Shown here: piece after piece, positions 1 to 8,565 of the stretch
Layout: each line of letters starts with the position of its first letter
Numbering within the stretch: position 1 is the first letter of the stretch
NCBI RefSeq assembly: GCF_020535565.1
Contig: NZ_CP084758.1
Coordinates: forward strand, 523,501-587,500
Length of the DNA stretch: 64,000 bases
Origin: Shinella sp. XGS7
Lineage (GTDB): Bacteria; Pseudomonadota; Gammaproteobacteria; Burkholderiales; Burkholderiaceae_C
Direction: 5' to 3'
The notes under the pieces: model-generated
The model's database searches: none
Told to the model about the DNA's origin: nothing
The model's input: only the letters and a program-made list of their open reading frames with translations
Program-made: the position numbers and the translations under genes

Positions 1-728
1 CGCCCGCCGCCGTGCTGTAGACCTGGCTGAACTCGCAGGCCGCCGCGGCCGGCTTGGCCAGCGGCAGCGAGGCCGTGCTGGCGATCACCCGGTTCGTGCA
101 GGCCGGCAGGCCGAAGCGCTGGTTGAAGGCCGTCAGCTCGGCCACCACCGAGGGGTTGTGCCGGGCGTTGACGATGTAGACGGTCTGGCCGGCCCCGAAC
201 TGGGCCGCCTGGGCCGGGCTCAGGCTGGCGCCGGCCACGGGCAGGGCCGGCAGACCGTAGGCCGCGCGTATCTGGGCGGGCGTGAAGGTGGAGACCACCG
301 CGGTGCCGGCCAGGGGGCTGATGCCCCCCTCCCCCGTCGTGCCGCCCATGGCGTGGCGGAGCGCCTGGGCCTCCAGGGTCTGTACCGTGAGGCCGCGGCT
401 GCCCAGCGCGCCGAACTCGGCAGGCACGGACTGCTGGCGGGGCCCTTGCTGGGCCGAGGCATTGGGGTCGCGCATGTCCTGCTCGCCGGGCGGATCGAGC
501 AGCACCGGTGCCACATGGAAGCTGGGGCGCACCTCCAGCGCCGCGGCGGCGCCGGACAGTTCATCCGGCTGCAGTTCCAGGGTGCTGCTGGCCGTGGCCA
601 GGGGCGCCATGCCGGGCTCGGCATTGCTGGCTGGCTGCCCCCCCGCCGCAAGCACTCAGCAGCAGGCCCAGCAACCCGGCCAGGGGCAGGCGTGATGCAG
701 GGACGGGAGGGCGGGAAAACTGCGGCAT
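1..728 (-). pseudogene. S53/sedolisin-like secreted peptidase lipoprotein, N-terminal part, frameshifted at a G7 run; runs off the window
   Basis: Reading leftwards from an ATG at 728, with GGAG about 10 nt upstream, the first 27 residues form a lipoprotein signal peptide with lipobox LLSAC (Cys27). A run of seven G (minus strand; 638-644) then shifts the frame to an early stop. With six G the frame stays open to the window edge and gives a prodomain-like region followed by AAYGLPALPVAG, GAGQTVYIVNARHNP and FNQRFGLPAC, which match the start of secreted S53/sedolisin-type peptidases as I recall them. The catalytic part lies outside the window. It may be a true pseudogene, a phase-variable gene or a sequencing error. 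It is separated from the LytTR regulator gene by an AT-rich spacer with direct repeats. The family call is fairly sure; functional status is unknown. Confidence 0.62.
638..644 (-). repeat. G7 homopolymer at the lipobox of the S53-like gene
   Basis: Seven C on the plus strand (seven G in the coding direction) directly follow the lipobox Cys and Gly codons. Removing one base joins the signal peptide to the long downstream peptidase frame. The position right after the signal sequence would give clean ON/OFF switching if the tract slips. Confidence 0.85.
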
Positions 729-928
729 GACCAGAACGCTCCAAGGATTGACAGTCCGAGCGAGGGCCCAACCGATTCAGGAGCCCGATGGCGCTCCTGG
801 CAACCCCGCTGCCCTGGCACTGCTGCGCGGTAGGCCGGTGGCTTTGCGTCCCCGCCTTTCAACGGGTTTGCCCTCTGCTTGCGAGATGTGCTGCCGCGCC
901 GGCAACAGCCCGGCCCACCAGAACAACA

Positions 929-1035
929 GCGAATTTATCAATTACGCAGTTTTAAAGCACAAATTTCGCGAATAAATCCGTGAAACACTGAACGAATCTG
1001 CACAGACCATGGAAATCAAGGCGAATTTATCAATT
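929..1035. promoter_or_regulatory. Exact 15-bp direct repeat upstream of the S53-like gene, candidate regulator sites
   Basis: GCGAATTTATCAATT occurs at 929-943 and again at 1021-1035, 92 bp apart. A partial third copy, GCGAATAAAT, lies at 968-977. The spacer 729-1067 is far more AT-rich than the rest of the window and lies between the stop of the LytTR regulator gene and the start of the S53-like gene, both on the minus strand. LytTR regulators bind paired direct repeats, so the neighbouring regulator is the obvious candidate ligand; that is inference. No coding region is seen in this spacer. Confidence 0.5.
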
Positions 1036-1067
1036 GAGAGTGCGGCCGCCATTGGGCTGCTCCGCCC

Positions 1068-1841
1068 TCACTGGCCCTTGAACAGCCCCTGAAACTGGCG
1101 CGAGACCGGCAGCCGCTCCTCGCGTCCCTTGAGGCTGAGCACCATGGCGTTCTCGTCCACCCGGATGGCGCTGGCGATATGGCGGCTGTTCACCAGCACC
1201 GAGCGGTGCACCTGCCAGAAGACCTCGGCGTCCAGGGTGGCCAGCAATTCCTTGAGCGGGGTGCGGATCAGGGCCTCGCCGCCCTGGTAGACGACGCGGG
1301 TGTAGCGGTTGTCGCTCTCGAAGAAGATCACCTCTTCGGGCGCGATCATCTTCACCTCGCGGCCCAGCGAGGCCTGGATCAGGCGCGGCCGGGGCGCCGC
1401 CGCCGCGGCGCTGGGCAGCAGCTGGCGCAGCAGGGCCTGCAGATCGGGCGCGCTCTGGTAGGCCGACTGCAGCCGGGCCTTGAGCCGGGCCACGGTCTGG
1501 GCCAGGCGCTCGTCGTCCACCGGCTTCATCACATAGTCCACCGCGCCGGCCTCGAAGGCGGAGAGCGCGTGGTCGCCATAGGCGGTGACGAAAACCACCT
1601 GGGGCGGCTGGGCCGTGGCCGCCAGGCGCCGCGCCACCTCCAGGCCGGTCAGGCCGGGCATGCGGATGTCCAGAAAGCAGAGCTGGGGCTCCAGGGCCAG
1701 GAAGTCGTCCCAGGCGTCCACGCCGTGGGTGCTGGTGGCCACGATGTCCAGCTCGGGCCAGAGCCTCGCGAGCGCGGCCCGCAGCTGCTCGCGCGGGCCT
1801 TCCTCGTCGTCGGCGATCAGGGCGGTGGGTCGGTTCATCAT
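1068..1841 (-). CDS. LytTR-family response regulator (AlgR/LytR type)
   Basis: A 257-residue protein with an N-terminal receiver domain (acidic pair Asp11-Asp12, phosphoacceptor Asp58 in CFLDIRMPG, Lys in YVMKPVDD near 110) and a C-terminal LytTR DNA-binding domain from about 150 (FFESDNRYTRVV, then VHRSVLVNSRHI). It should be phosphorylated by the kinase encoded immediately upstream and bind promoter DNA in the cytoplasm. Its ATG (1841-1839) overlaps the kinase stop as ATGA, indicating translational coupling. A second in-frame ATG follows directly at 1838. The downstream neighbour is the S53-like peptidase gene with repeats in its leader, a possible target. Confidence 0.93.
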   Translation of the reverse strand: MMNRPTALIADDEEGPREQLRAALARLWPELDIVATSTHGVDAWDDFLALEPQLCFLDIRMPGLTGLEVARRLAATAQPPQVVFVTAYGDHALSAFEAGAVDYVMKPVDDERLAQTVARLKARLQSAYQSAPDLQALLRQLLPSAAAAAPRPRLIQASLGREVKMIAPEEVIFFESDNRYTRVVYQGGEALIRTPLKELLATLDAEVFWQVHRSVLVNSRHIASAIRVDENAMVLSLKGREERLPVSRQFQGLFKGQ

Positions 1842-3025
1842 CGGGCGGCGGGCGTCTCGCCGGAGGGGGTCTCGAAGCTGCCGGGCGCCAGCAGCTCCAG
1901 CCGGGCGCAGGTGCCGCCCTCGGGGCGCGGCAGAAGACGCAGCCGGGCCGCGGGGCCGAAGGCATGTTCCAGGCGGGCGCGGCAGTTGCCCAGGCCCAGG
2001 CCTTCCTGCCAGCCGGGGGCCAGGCCCACGCCGTCGTCGCAGAGCTCCAGGCACCAGCCCTGCGGGCCCTGGGCGCTCAGGTGCAGGCTCACGCGGCCGC
2101 CGCCCAGGGCGGGGGCGATGCCATGCTCCAGCGCGTTTTCCAGCAGGCTCAGCACGATGCCCGGCGGCAACTCGGCGCGCGCGGCCAGCGCGGGTTCGGC
2201 CTGCAGCTGGTAGCGCAGGCGCTCGCTGCCCCAGCGCGCCTGCATCACACGCAGATACTGCTCGGCCAAAGCCAGCTCCTCGGCCAGGCTGACCTGGGGC
2301 TTGAGCATCAGCTCGGCCGTGCCGCGCAGAAAGGCGCTGAGGGCACGCAGCAGGCCGCTGGCGCGGGCATCACCGCTGTCCACCCAGTGCTGCACGGCCG
2401 AGAGGGTGTTGAAGATGAAATGCGGCTGGATCTGGGCCTGCAGCAGGCGCAGCCGGGCCTCGCTGGCCTCGCGGGCCATGCGCTCATGGCGCCGCGCCTC
2501 GTCCAGGCGCGCCAGCTCCTGCTGGATCTGCAGGCGGCGGGCACTGGCCACGGTCCACATCATCAGCAGCAGCAGCAGGGCCGTGAGCAGGGCCGCGGGC
2601 AGGCCCACGCGCAGCAGCTCGTCCAGCATGGCGCCCAGGCCGCCGCGCGCGCCCTGCCCCGCCAGGTTCAGGCCCAGAAAGCTCAGGGCCGCACCCAGCA
2701 AAGCGCCCAGCAGCACCATCAGCACCACCCGCGGCAGACCGCCGCGCGCCAGCACATCGGGCTTGAGCCAGGCCGTGACCAGGCCCATCACCAGGCCGAA
2801 GACCAGGGCCAGGGCCACCGGCAGGGCCAGCCACCAGGGCATGCCCAGCGCCCCCAGGGCCAGGCTGCAGCCCGCCACGCCAGCCACCGTGCCGCCCCAG
2901 GCCCAGAGGCCGCCGCGGCTGTAGAGAAAGCGGTCCATGGCGCGCGCCTGCACCTGCATCTCGGCCGGCATGCGTTGGTAATAGGGTTCGGCCCAGCCGA
3001 AATACCAGCGTTGGAAGCGGTTCAT
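1838..3025 (-). CDS. LytS/AlgZ-type sensor histidine kinase
   Basis: About 395 residues from the ATG at 3025 (MNRFQRW); a start at 3055 would add ten residues. Four hydrophobic segments occupy roughly residues 45-185, followed by a short coiled linker and the His_kinase motif LQAQIQPHFIFNTLSAVQHW, the phosphoacceptor region of the LytS/YehU class. The C-terminal ATPase part shows LLENALEHGI (N box) and a CDDGVGLAPG G-box. It is a membrane sensor without a large periplasmic domain and should phosphorylate the LytTR regulator with which it overlaps by 4 nt. The signal sensed cannot be read from the sequence. Confidence 0.92.
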   Translation of the reverse strand: MNRFQRWYFGWAEPYYQRMPAEMQVQARAMDRFLYSRGGLWAWGGTVAGVAGCSLALGALGMPWWLALPVALALVFGLVMGLVTAWLKPDVLARGGLPRVVLMVLLGALLGAALSFLGLNLAGQGARGGLGAMLDELLRVGLPAALLTALLLLLMMWTVASARRLQIQQELARLDEARRHERMAREASEARLRLLQAQIQPHFIFNTLSAVQHWVDSGDARASGLLRALSAFLRGTAELMLKPQVSLAEELALAEQYLRVMQARWGSERLRYQLQAEPALAARAELPPGIVLSLLENALEHGIAPALGGGRVSLHLSAQGPQGWCLELCDDGVGLAPGWQEGLGLGNCRARLEHAFGPAARLRLLPRPEGGTCARLELLAPGSFETPSGETPAAR

Positions 3026-3152
3026 CGTCAGGCTGCCGCTGTGCAAAAGCATCATGGCCGCAGTGTAGGCAGGCCGGGCGTCTCGCACAGCCCCGCGGCG
3101 GCGAGCTGCGGAATCGCTGTGGCGAACGAACGGCCCCGGGCCTGTCGTGGGC

Positions 3153-3911
3153 TCAGAGATCCAGCAGGACGCCGCCGGCAAAGACCTTGAGCTCGCCCGG
3201 GGCAAAAGCCACCCAGTCCTCGTTGCGGGTGAGCGGCTCGGTGGCGATCACGGCCACGCGGTCCTGGCTCGTGGTGTGCTGAGCGAAGTCGATGCTCAGA
3301 TCCTCGTCGGCCAGGTGGGCGGCGCCGAAGGGATGGCGGCGCAGCAGATAGTGCAGCTTGCTCGTGCCATGGGCCCAGAGCGCCTCGCCATTGGACAGCA
3401 GCATATTGAAGGTGCCGTGGCGGCTGAGCTGGGGCAGCAGCTCGCGCAGGGTGGCGCTGAGCTCGGCAATGCTGGGCACGGCGGCATGCGCCTTGGCCAG
3501 CTCCTGCATCAGCCAGCAGAAGGCGCGCTCGCTGTCGGTCTGGCCCACGGGGCGGAAGGCGGCGTGCAGGCGCGGTTCGAAGTCCACCAGATTGCCGTTG
3601 TGCGCGAACACCCAGTAGCGACCCCAGAGCTCGCGCTGGAAGGGGTGGGTGTTCTCCAGCGAGACCTGACCCTGGGTGGCCTTGCGGATATGGGCAATGA
3701 CGTTGTCGCTCTTGATCGGGTAGCGCTTGACCAGCTCGGCCAGGGGCGAGACGCGGGCGCTGTGATGGTCCACGAAGTGGCGCAGGCCGCGGCCCTCGAA
3801 GAAGGCGATGCCGAAACCGTCCTTGTGCTCATCCGCGCGCGTGGCCAGACCGGTGAAGCTGAACATCACATCGGTCGGCGTGTTGGCATTCATGCCCAGC
3901 AATTGGCACAT
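3153..3911 (-). CDS. Class II glutamine amidotransferase (YafJ-like)
   Basis: A 252-residue protein beginning Met-Cys, so processing exposes Cys2 as the N-terminal nucleophile of a class II (Ntn) glutaminase. MCQLLGMN, the DGFGIAFF segment, IRKATQG and FAHNGNL are the usual glutaminase motifs. There is no synthase or synthetase domain, as in E. coli YafJ, so the acceptor of the ammonia is unknown. It lies downstream of the flavoprotein gene on the same strand, separated by 170 bp with a strong hairpin, so cotranscription is uncertain. Family assignment is firm; the physiological substrate is not known. Confidence 0.92.
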   Translation of the reverse strand: MCQLLGMNANTPTDVMFSFTGLATRADEHKDGFGIAFFEGRGLRHFVDHHSARVSPLAELVKRYPIKSDNVIAHIRKATQGQVSLENTHPFQRELWGRYWVFAHNGNLVDFEPRLHAAFRPVGQTDSERAFCWLMQELAKAHAAVPSIAELSATLRELLPQLSRHGTFNMLLSNGEALWAHGTSKLHYLLRRHPFGAAHLADEDLSIDFAQHTTSQDRVAVIATEPLTRNEDWVAFAPGELKVFAGGVLLDL

Positions 3912-4002
3912 ATCAGTTGTCCGTGGCAGCTAGCGGTGCCCACTGCAGCGTAAAGAAATCCCGGGCCGAGCGCCGGGCCGCTCCCAAGCCGGCCCGCAGT
4001 GA

Positions 4003-4033
4003 CGATGCTTGCCGGTCAATCCGGCAAGCATCG
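4003..4033. terminator. Perfect 13-bp hairpin between two minus-strand genes
   Basis: CGATGCTTGCCGG at 4003-4015 is exactly inverted at 4021-4033 with a 5-nt loop. It follows the stop of the flavoprotein gene in the direction of transcription but has no U-tract, so it may be a weak or Rho-assisted terminator or an mRNA-stabilising structure. Confidence 0.5.
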
Positions 4034-4083
4034 ACGCCCCCTCGGGGGGCCGGCCAAGGTAGGCCTTGGACGAGGGGCTCACG

Positions 4084-5304
4084 CTACTCCCAGATGATGC
4101 GCGTCAGCCCGCGCCAGCTGACCAGATTGCCGGGATTGCTGGTCTCGTTGAGCACCCCGCTCATGCGGCGGCGCAGGCGCTCGCTCTTGCGGGCGCGCCA
4201 GATCAGCAGATCGGCCAGCCAGGGATAGGCGTTGATCCGGTTGGCCCGCTCGTAGAGCTCGTACTTGGGCTTGAGGGCACGCAGCGCAGCCTCGTAGCGC
4301 GAGCGTGCGGCAGCTTCGTCGTCGGGATGGGCCAGCAGGGCCTCGGCGGCCAGCATGCCGGTCTCCATGGCCTTGCCGATGCCCTCGCCGGTGAAGGAGT
4401 AGGTGGAGCCGGCGGCCTCGCCGATCACCATCAGGCCCGGGCGGCTCCAGCGCGCGCCGGCCAGGGTGCAGCGCAGGGGCGCGCCCTTGAGTTCGCCCAC
4501 CAGCTCGCCGCTGCGCATCAGCTCGGCGGCAGGCGGGTAATGCTCGACGAAGGCGTCGAAGATGGCGCGCAGGTTCACGTCCTTCTTCTGACCCTTGCCG
4601 GCCAGGTCGCGGTGGCTGTCGGTGACGCCCACGCCGATATTGAAGTGGCCGTCCGGGGCCGGGAAGATCCAGCCGTAGCCGGGGCGCACAGCCTTGTCCC
4701 AGACCACCTCCAGCGCCTTGATGCGACCCACCATGGCGGGCGCCTTCACATAGCCGCGCAGGGCCACGCCGCTGGGCGTGTGGCGCTCGCACATGCCCGC
4801 GGCCGTCAGGGCCTTGGGCACGGCACCGGTGGCCAGCAGCACGGCACGCGCACGCTGCTCGCGCTGGCTGCCGTCGGGCAGGCGCAGGCGGGCACCGACC
4901 ACGCGGCCCTGCTCGTCTTCCAGGGGCGACTCGAAGCGGGCTTGCTCGAAGCGCGCGCCACTCTGCACGGCCGCCTCCAGCAGCAGCTGGTCCAGCTCGC
5001 GGCGCGGCAGCACGGCCAAGGCGCCCGGCACATCGACCCGGCCGCCGCGCGGCCCGATGCAGCCCACATGGGCCACCGGCTGGGCGCGCGCCATCACCGC
5101 GTCCAGCAGGCCCAGCTTGGCCAGGGCCTGGTGCGCGTCAGGAATCAGTCCGTCGCCGCAGATCTTGTCGCGCCCCGGCGGATGCTGGTCCACCAGCAAC
5201 ACCGCCACCCCGGCCCGCGCCAGCAGCCGCGCCGCCGCACTGCCAGCCGGGCCGGCGCCGATGATGAGCAGCGGATCCTGCGGGGGCGGCATGGCGTCCT
5301 GCAT
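4084..5304 (-). CDS. Geranylgeranyl-reductase-family FAD-dependent oxidoreductase
   Basis: A 406-residue flavoprotein. The Rossmann FAD motif IIGAGPAGSAAARLL lies near residues 14-28, followed by DKICGDGL, characteristic of the geranylgeranyl reductase/BchP-like group of the PHBH superfamily, and a second FAD motif around GLMVIGEAAGSTYSFTGEG. Such enzymes reduce isoprenoid or other double bonds or act as monooxygenase-like oxidoreductases. No photosynthesis or quinone genes lie nearby, so the substrate is open. The first ATG at 5304 has no clear Shine-Dalgarno; the ATG at 5292 has AGGA four bases upstream and is a good alternative start. Confidence 0.82.
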   Translation of the reverse strand: MQDAMPPPQDPLLIIGAGPAGSAAARLLARAGVAVLLVDQHPPGRDKICGDGLIPDAHQALAKLGLLDAVMARAQPVAHVGCIGPRGGRVDVPGALAVLPRRELDQLLLEAAVQSGARFEQARFESPLEDEQGRVVGARLRLPDGSQREQRARAVLLATGAVPKALTAAGMCERHTPSGVALRGYVKAPAMVGRIKALEVVWDKAVRPGYGWIFPAPDGHFNIGVGVTDSHRDLAGKGQKKDVNLRAIFDAFVEHYPPAAELMRSGELVGELKGAPLRCTLAGARWSRPGLMVIGEAAGSTYSFTGEGIGKAMETGMLAAEALLAHPDDEAAARSRYEAALRALKPKYELYERANRINAYPWLADLLIWRARKSERLRRRMSGVLNETSNPGNLVSWRGLTRIIWE

Positions 5305-5400
5305 ATGGAGAGAGTCCCTGTATCGTTTTGGAGATGGGCGGATTCTAGGGAAGAGTGGGCGTCGGCCTGCGCGGACGATGACGGCCTGCGGCCCGGCAAA

Positions 5401-5427
5401 AGAAAAAGGGCGAGTTGCCTCGCCCTT
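5401..5427 (-). terminator. Rho-independent terminator of TonB receptor 1
   Basis: AAGGGCGAG (5406-5414), loop TTGC and CTCGCCCTT (5419-5427) form a 9-bp stem. On the minus strand it is followed by a T-rich stretch (complement of AAAAGAAAAA). It lies about 65 bp beyond the stop of the receptor gene. Confidence 0.85.
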
Positions 5428-5493
5428 GAGTCACGGCACGCGATGCCTGTGAGGCATTGCATGCCGCTGGTGCTTCGCTAGTTCAGCCTGGTA

Positions 5494-8187
5494 TCAGAAC
5501 TTGTAGGAAGCGCGCGCGTAGAACTTGCGACCCGTGGGGTCGGCAAAGCGCGGGTCGTAGTTCGCCTGGAACACCTCATCCTGGTTGGAATACGGCGGAT
5601 CGCGGTCAAACAGGTTCTTGATACCAAAGGTCAGGTTGAACTGCTTGGCCACATCGACGCCCACATAGGCATCAACCGTGGTGTAGGACTTGACGGTATT
5701 GCTGGGATCCTGGTCGATGTAGCCGCTCTTGTAGAAGGCGGTGGCACCTGCAGTCCAGACACCGAAATTCCAGCGGGCAGCCAGGGCATGCTGCCACTTG
5801 AACACCGGGTTGACGCCCACATACACGCCCACATTCTGGTTCCACGGACCGTCCTTGTAGTCCTGGTACTCGTAGGTGTTGATGTAGGTGCTGTTGAGCG
5901 ACAAGGTCACGTTGCCGGCCGAGCCCAGCTTCAGGCGCCAGTTGGCGCTCAGATCCACACCGTTGGCATTGGTGCCGCCCAGGTTCTGCTGGCGCAGATC
6001 CAGATAGCCGCAATCGCTGCCGGGGCAGGAGAAGCCGTCAATGGACAGATCGCCCTTGGAGTTGCGCTTGTAGTACTGGGCAAAAGTCTTGAAGTCCGGG
6101 CCCAGCACGGTATTGGCTGCCAGGGCCGCAATCGAGTCCTTCTGCTTGATCCACCAGAAGTCCACACCCAGGGAAACGTCCGAAGTCGGCTCGTAGACCA
6201 CACCGAAGGTCAGGTTCTTCGCCTTCTCGGGCTTGAGGTCCAAATTGCCGCCGGTCAGGCGCTGGAATTGCACATTGCAGTTCAGGGACTTGGACTTCCC
6301 GGCAATCGGCACGCCGCCCGGGCAGTTCACCGGGTCGGACACGGTACCGGTGTTGGTGTAGGCCTGCGAGGCGTTCAGCTCATAGAGCGAAGGAGCGCGG
6401 AACCCGGTGGAGTAGCTGCCGCGCAGCAGCAGTTCCTTCATCGGCTGGAAGCGCAGGCCGAACTTCGGGTTGGTGGTGCTGCCGAAGTCGCTGTACTTGT
6501 CATAGCGCAGGGCCACGGTGAGGTCCAGCTGCTTGGTCACCGGCACGTTCAGCTCGGAATAGAGCGCGTAGACCTTGCGGGTGCCCGCCGAGCGGGAATT
6601 GGGGTCCACACCGGTGCTGGCCACCAGCTTCTCGGCCACCTCCTTGTTGGCGGTGGACAGGAAGTCTTCATGACGGAACTCGGCACCGATGGCCACCGCC
6701 GCGTTATTGCCCGACTTGAACCAGTCGCCCAGCTCACGGCTGACACGCGCGTCGGCCGTAGTCACCTTGCCGCGATGATTCTGCAGATTGCCGCCCAGCA
6801 GCGCGTCCTGAATGGCCTTGTCGCCAGCAGCGTCCTGCGCGCCAAAGGGGTTGATCAGACCATTGAGCATGGCGATGGCAATCTTGTCGCCGTCGGAGTA
6901 GCCGCTGACGATCTCCTTGATCTTGTTTTCATTGCGGCTCACGCCGAGCTGGTAATCCCAGCCCGCCACCGTACCGTCCAGCGAAGCCAGCAGGCGGCTC
7001 TGGTCGTTCTGCGACTCATTGGTCCGCTGACCACCAGCCAGGGCACGCCACTTCACCGTGATGAAACCTGGCTGCAGGTTCACGCCCGGACGCGGAGCCA
7101 TATTGGCCTGCGTGTACGTCGGGTCGATGGTGAAGCCAGGCTTGATGGCGCCAGGATTACCCGGGAAGTAAGGATTCAGCGAACCGTCCGGGCGGCGGGG
7201 GTTCATCCACAGCGTGCCATAGGGCACCGGAGCAATGCGGGAGATCGAGTCGTTGCTGGTGGTGAACCATTCCACCGACAGGGTGTGATCCTGGGCCAGG
7301 CGCAGCGAGCCGCGCAACATCGCGGACTTGCGATCCGACTTGGTCGTGTAGTCGACGAACTTGGAGGTCGACATATAGCAGGAGGTCCCGTCACCGGCGT
7401 CCACCATCCAGGACGGACTCGTGCAGGACGGAGCAGCCGGGTTGGCCGTCACATCACCGTTCTGGTAATAGTTGGCCGGGAAAGGCGTGGGCGACAGACC
7501 GCCCGGGAGGCGCTGATTGAAGGGGCGCTGTTCACCACCGATAGGATCGGTCTTGGTGATGTCCACGAAGCCAAAGATATTGAAGCCTTGCGAGGACAGA
7601 TCGCCGTAGCCGAAGCCCACATTGGCGGTGCTGGCCTCGCCGCCAGCCATCTGGGGCTTGTCGACGCCAATCGTGATGGCGCCACCGCGGTAGTCCTTGC
7701 GGGTAATGAAGTTGATCACACCGCCGATGGCGTCGGTGCCGTACAGCGACGACGCGCCATCACGCAGCACTTCGACGCGCTCCAGCGCGGCAAACGGGAT
7801 CATGTTCAGGTCGGGTGCCGCGCCATCGATCGCGTTGTTGGCGATACGGCGGCCGTTCAGCAGCACCAGCGTCTTGTTGGAGCCAATGCCGCGCAGATTG
7901 GCAAAGGATGCCCCGCCCGTACTCGAGCCCACTTGCTGGCTGGACGACTGGGTCATCTGCACGGCACTGAGCGAGGACATGATTTGCTCGACGCTGGTCA
8001 CACCCTGAGCCTTCAGGTCCTCCATCTTCACGATGGTGACGGGCACAGAGGTTTCAGCATCGATTCGCTTGATGGCCGAGCCCGTGATCTCGACGCGCTC
8101 AAGGCGGTCTTGGGCGAGGGCCGGCAAAGATGCCATCGCACCCATGACGATCAGCACTGCCGTGCTGGTGGCTTTACGTTTGAACAT
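5494..8187 (-). CDS. TonB-dependent outer-membrane receptor 1
   Basis: An 897-residue protein with a signal peptide ending in PALAQ at about residue 26, then ERVEITGSAIKRI. The plug domain (about 45-170) shows LVLLNGRR and SLYGTDAIGGVINFITR. A long beta-barrel follows, ending in the aromatic C-terminus YARASYKF expected for BAM-assisted insertion. It should import a nutrient or siderophore using TonB energy; the GSxIKR plug type is frequent in receptors for varied organic ligands as well as iron chelates, so the ligand is not called. It is the last of three tandem paralogues on this strand, each with its own terminator and leader. Confidence 0.93.
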   Translation of the reverse strand: MFKRKATSTAVLIVMGAMASLPALAQDRLERVEITGSAIKRIDAETSVPVTIVKMEDLKAQGVTSVEQIMSSLSAVQMTQSSSQQVGSSTGGASFANLRGIGSNKTLVLLNGRRIANNAIDGAAPDLNMIPFAALERVEVLRDGASSLYGTDAIGGVINFITRKDYRGGAITIGVDKPQMAGGEASTANVGFGYGDLSSQGFNIFGFVDITKTDPIGGEQRPFNQRLPGGLSPTPFPANYYQNGDVTANPAAPSCTSPSWMVDAGDGTSCYMSTSKFVDYTTKSDRKSAMLRGSLRLAQDHTLSVEWFTTSNDSISRIAPVPYGTLWMNPRRPDGSLNPYFPGNPGAIKPGFTIDPTYTQANMAPRPGVNLQPGFITVKWRALAGGQRTNESQNDQSRLLASLDGTVAGWDYQLGVSRNENKIKEIVSGYSDGDKIAIAMLNGLINPFGAQDAAGDKAIQDALLGGNLQNHRGKVTTADARVSRELGDWFKSGNNAAVAIGAEFRHEDFLSTANKEVAEKLVASTGVDPNSRSAGTRKVYALYSELNVPVTKQLDLTVALRYDKYSDFGSTTNPKFGLRFQPMKELLLRGSYSTGFRAPSLYELNASQAYTNTGTVSDPVNCPGGVPIAGKSKSLNCNVQFQRLTGGNLDLKPEKAKNLTFGVVYEPTSDVSLGVDFWWIKQKDSIAALAANTVLGPDFKTFAQYYKRNSKGDLSIDGFSCPGSDCGYLDLRQQNLGGTNANGVDLSANWRLKLGSAGNVTLSLNSTYINTYEYQDYKDGPWNQNVGVYVGVNPVFKWQHALAARWNFGVWTAGATAFYKSGYIDQDPSNTVKSYTTVDAYVGVDVAKQFNLTFGIKNLFDRDPPYSNQDEVFQANYDPRFADPTGRKFYARASYKF

Positions 8188-8251
8188 ATGAGGGGACTCC
8201 GATTGCAGAACTGTCTATCGAGCCTTCTCTCGTGGAGAGGCGGAGCTTGAG

Positions 8252-8296
8252 GATGAATGGCGCACAGAGTCCGTGGTTCTGTGCGATCCATTCATC
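8252..8296 (-). promoter_or_regulatory. Long inverted repeat in the leader of TonB receptor 1
   Basis: GATGAATGGCGCACAGA (8252-8268) is inverted at 8278-8296 with only a 2-nt bulge and a 9-nt loop. It begins 65 bp upstream of the receptor start. It could fold in the 5' untranslated RNA or serve as a dyad operator. The rest of 8188-8565 contains only the TonB receptor 2 terminator and a sequence element listed separately; no gene is seen there. Confidence 0.5.
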
Positions 8297-8329
8297 AACT
8301 TTTCACCAAGCGCACAGGGTGCGAGGCTC

Positions 8330-8350
8330 GGGTTGCCCCCAATTGAGCCC
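8330..8350 (-). promoter_or_regulatory. Upstream element shared with TonB receptor 3 (copy 1)
   Basis: On the coding strand the element reads GGGCTCAATT followed by a G-rich stretch and AACCC. A copy with about four mismatches lies at 14458-14478 upstream of receptor 3, at nearly the same distance from the start codon (about 143 versus 133 bp). The shared position suggests a promoter or operator; the factor is unknown. Confidence 0.35.
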
Positions 8351-8510
8351 CTGACACTTCCGGACGCCAGCCCGTAAGCAGGGATTTCAGTCTCGCCCCC
8401 TGGTGAAAGCACTGAGCCCAAGTCCAAGATGCCACCTCGGCTTCGTTGCCCGAAGACAACAACCAGACCCGCATCGGGACGGTCGTGGCAACGCCGCCAC
8501 GCTTGACCCC

Positions 8511-8540
8511 AGAAACAAAAAAGCCCGGGTTTCCCCGGGC
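8511..8540 (-). terminator. Rho-independent terminator of TonB receptor 2
   Basis: GCCCGGG (8523-8529), loop TTTC and CCCGGGC (8534-8540) form a perfect stem. On the minus strand it is followed by six T and a further T-rich stretch. It lies 25 bp past the receptor stop codon. Confidence 0.88.
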
Positions 8541-8565
8541 CTTGCTGACTCAAATCAAACCGAGC

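Noticed and set aside
5788-8250. Plus-strand open frame of 820 codons opposite receptor 1
   Set aside because: Mirror of a TonB receptor gene; no ribosome site, no domain, composition typical of antisense frames at high GC.
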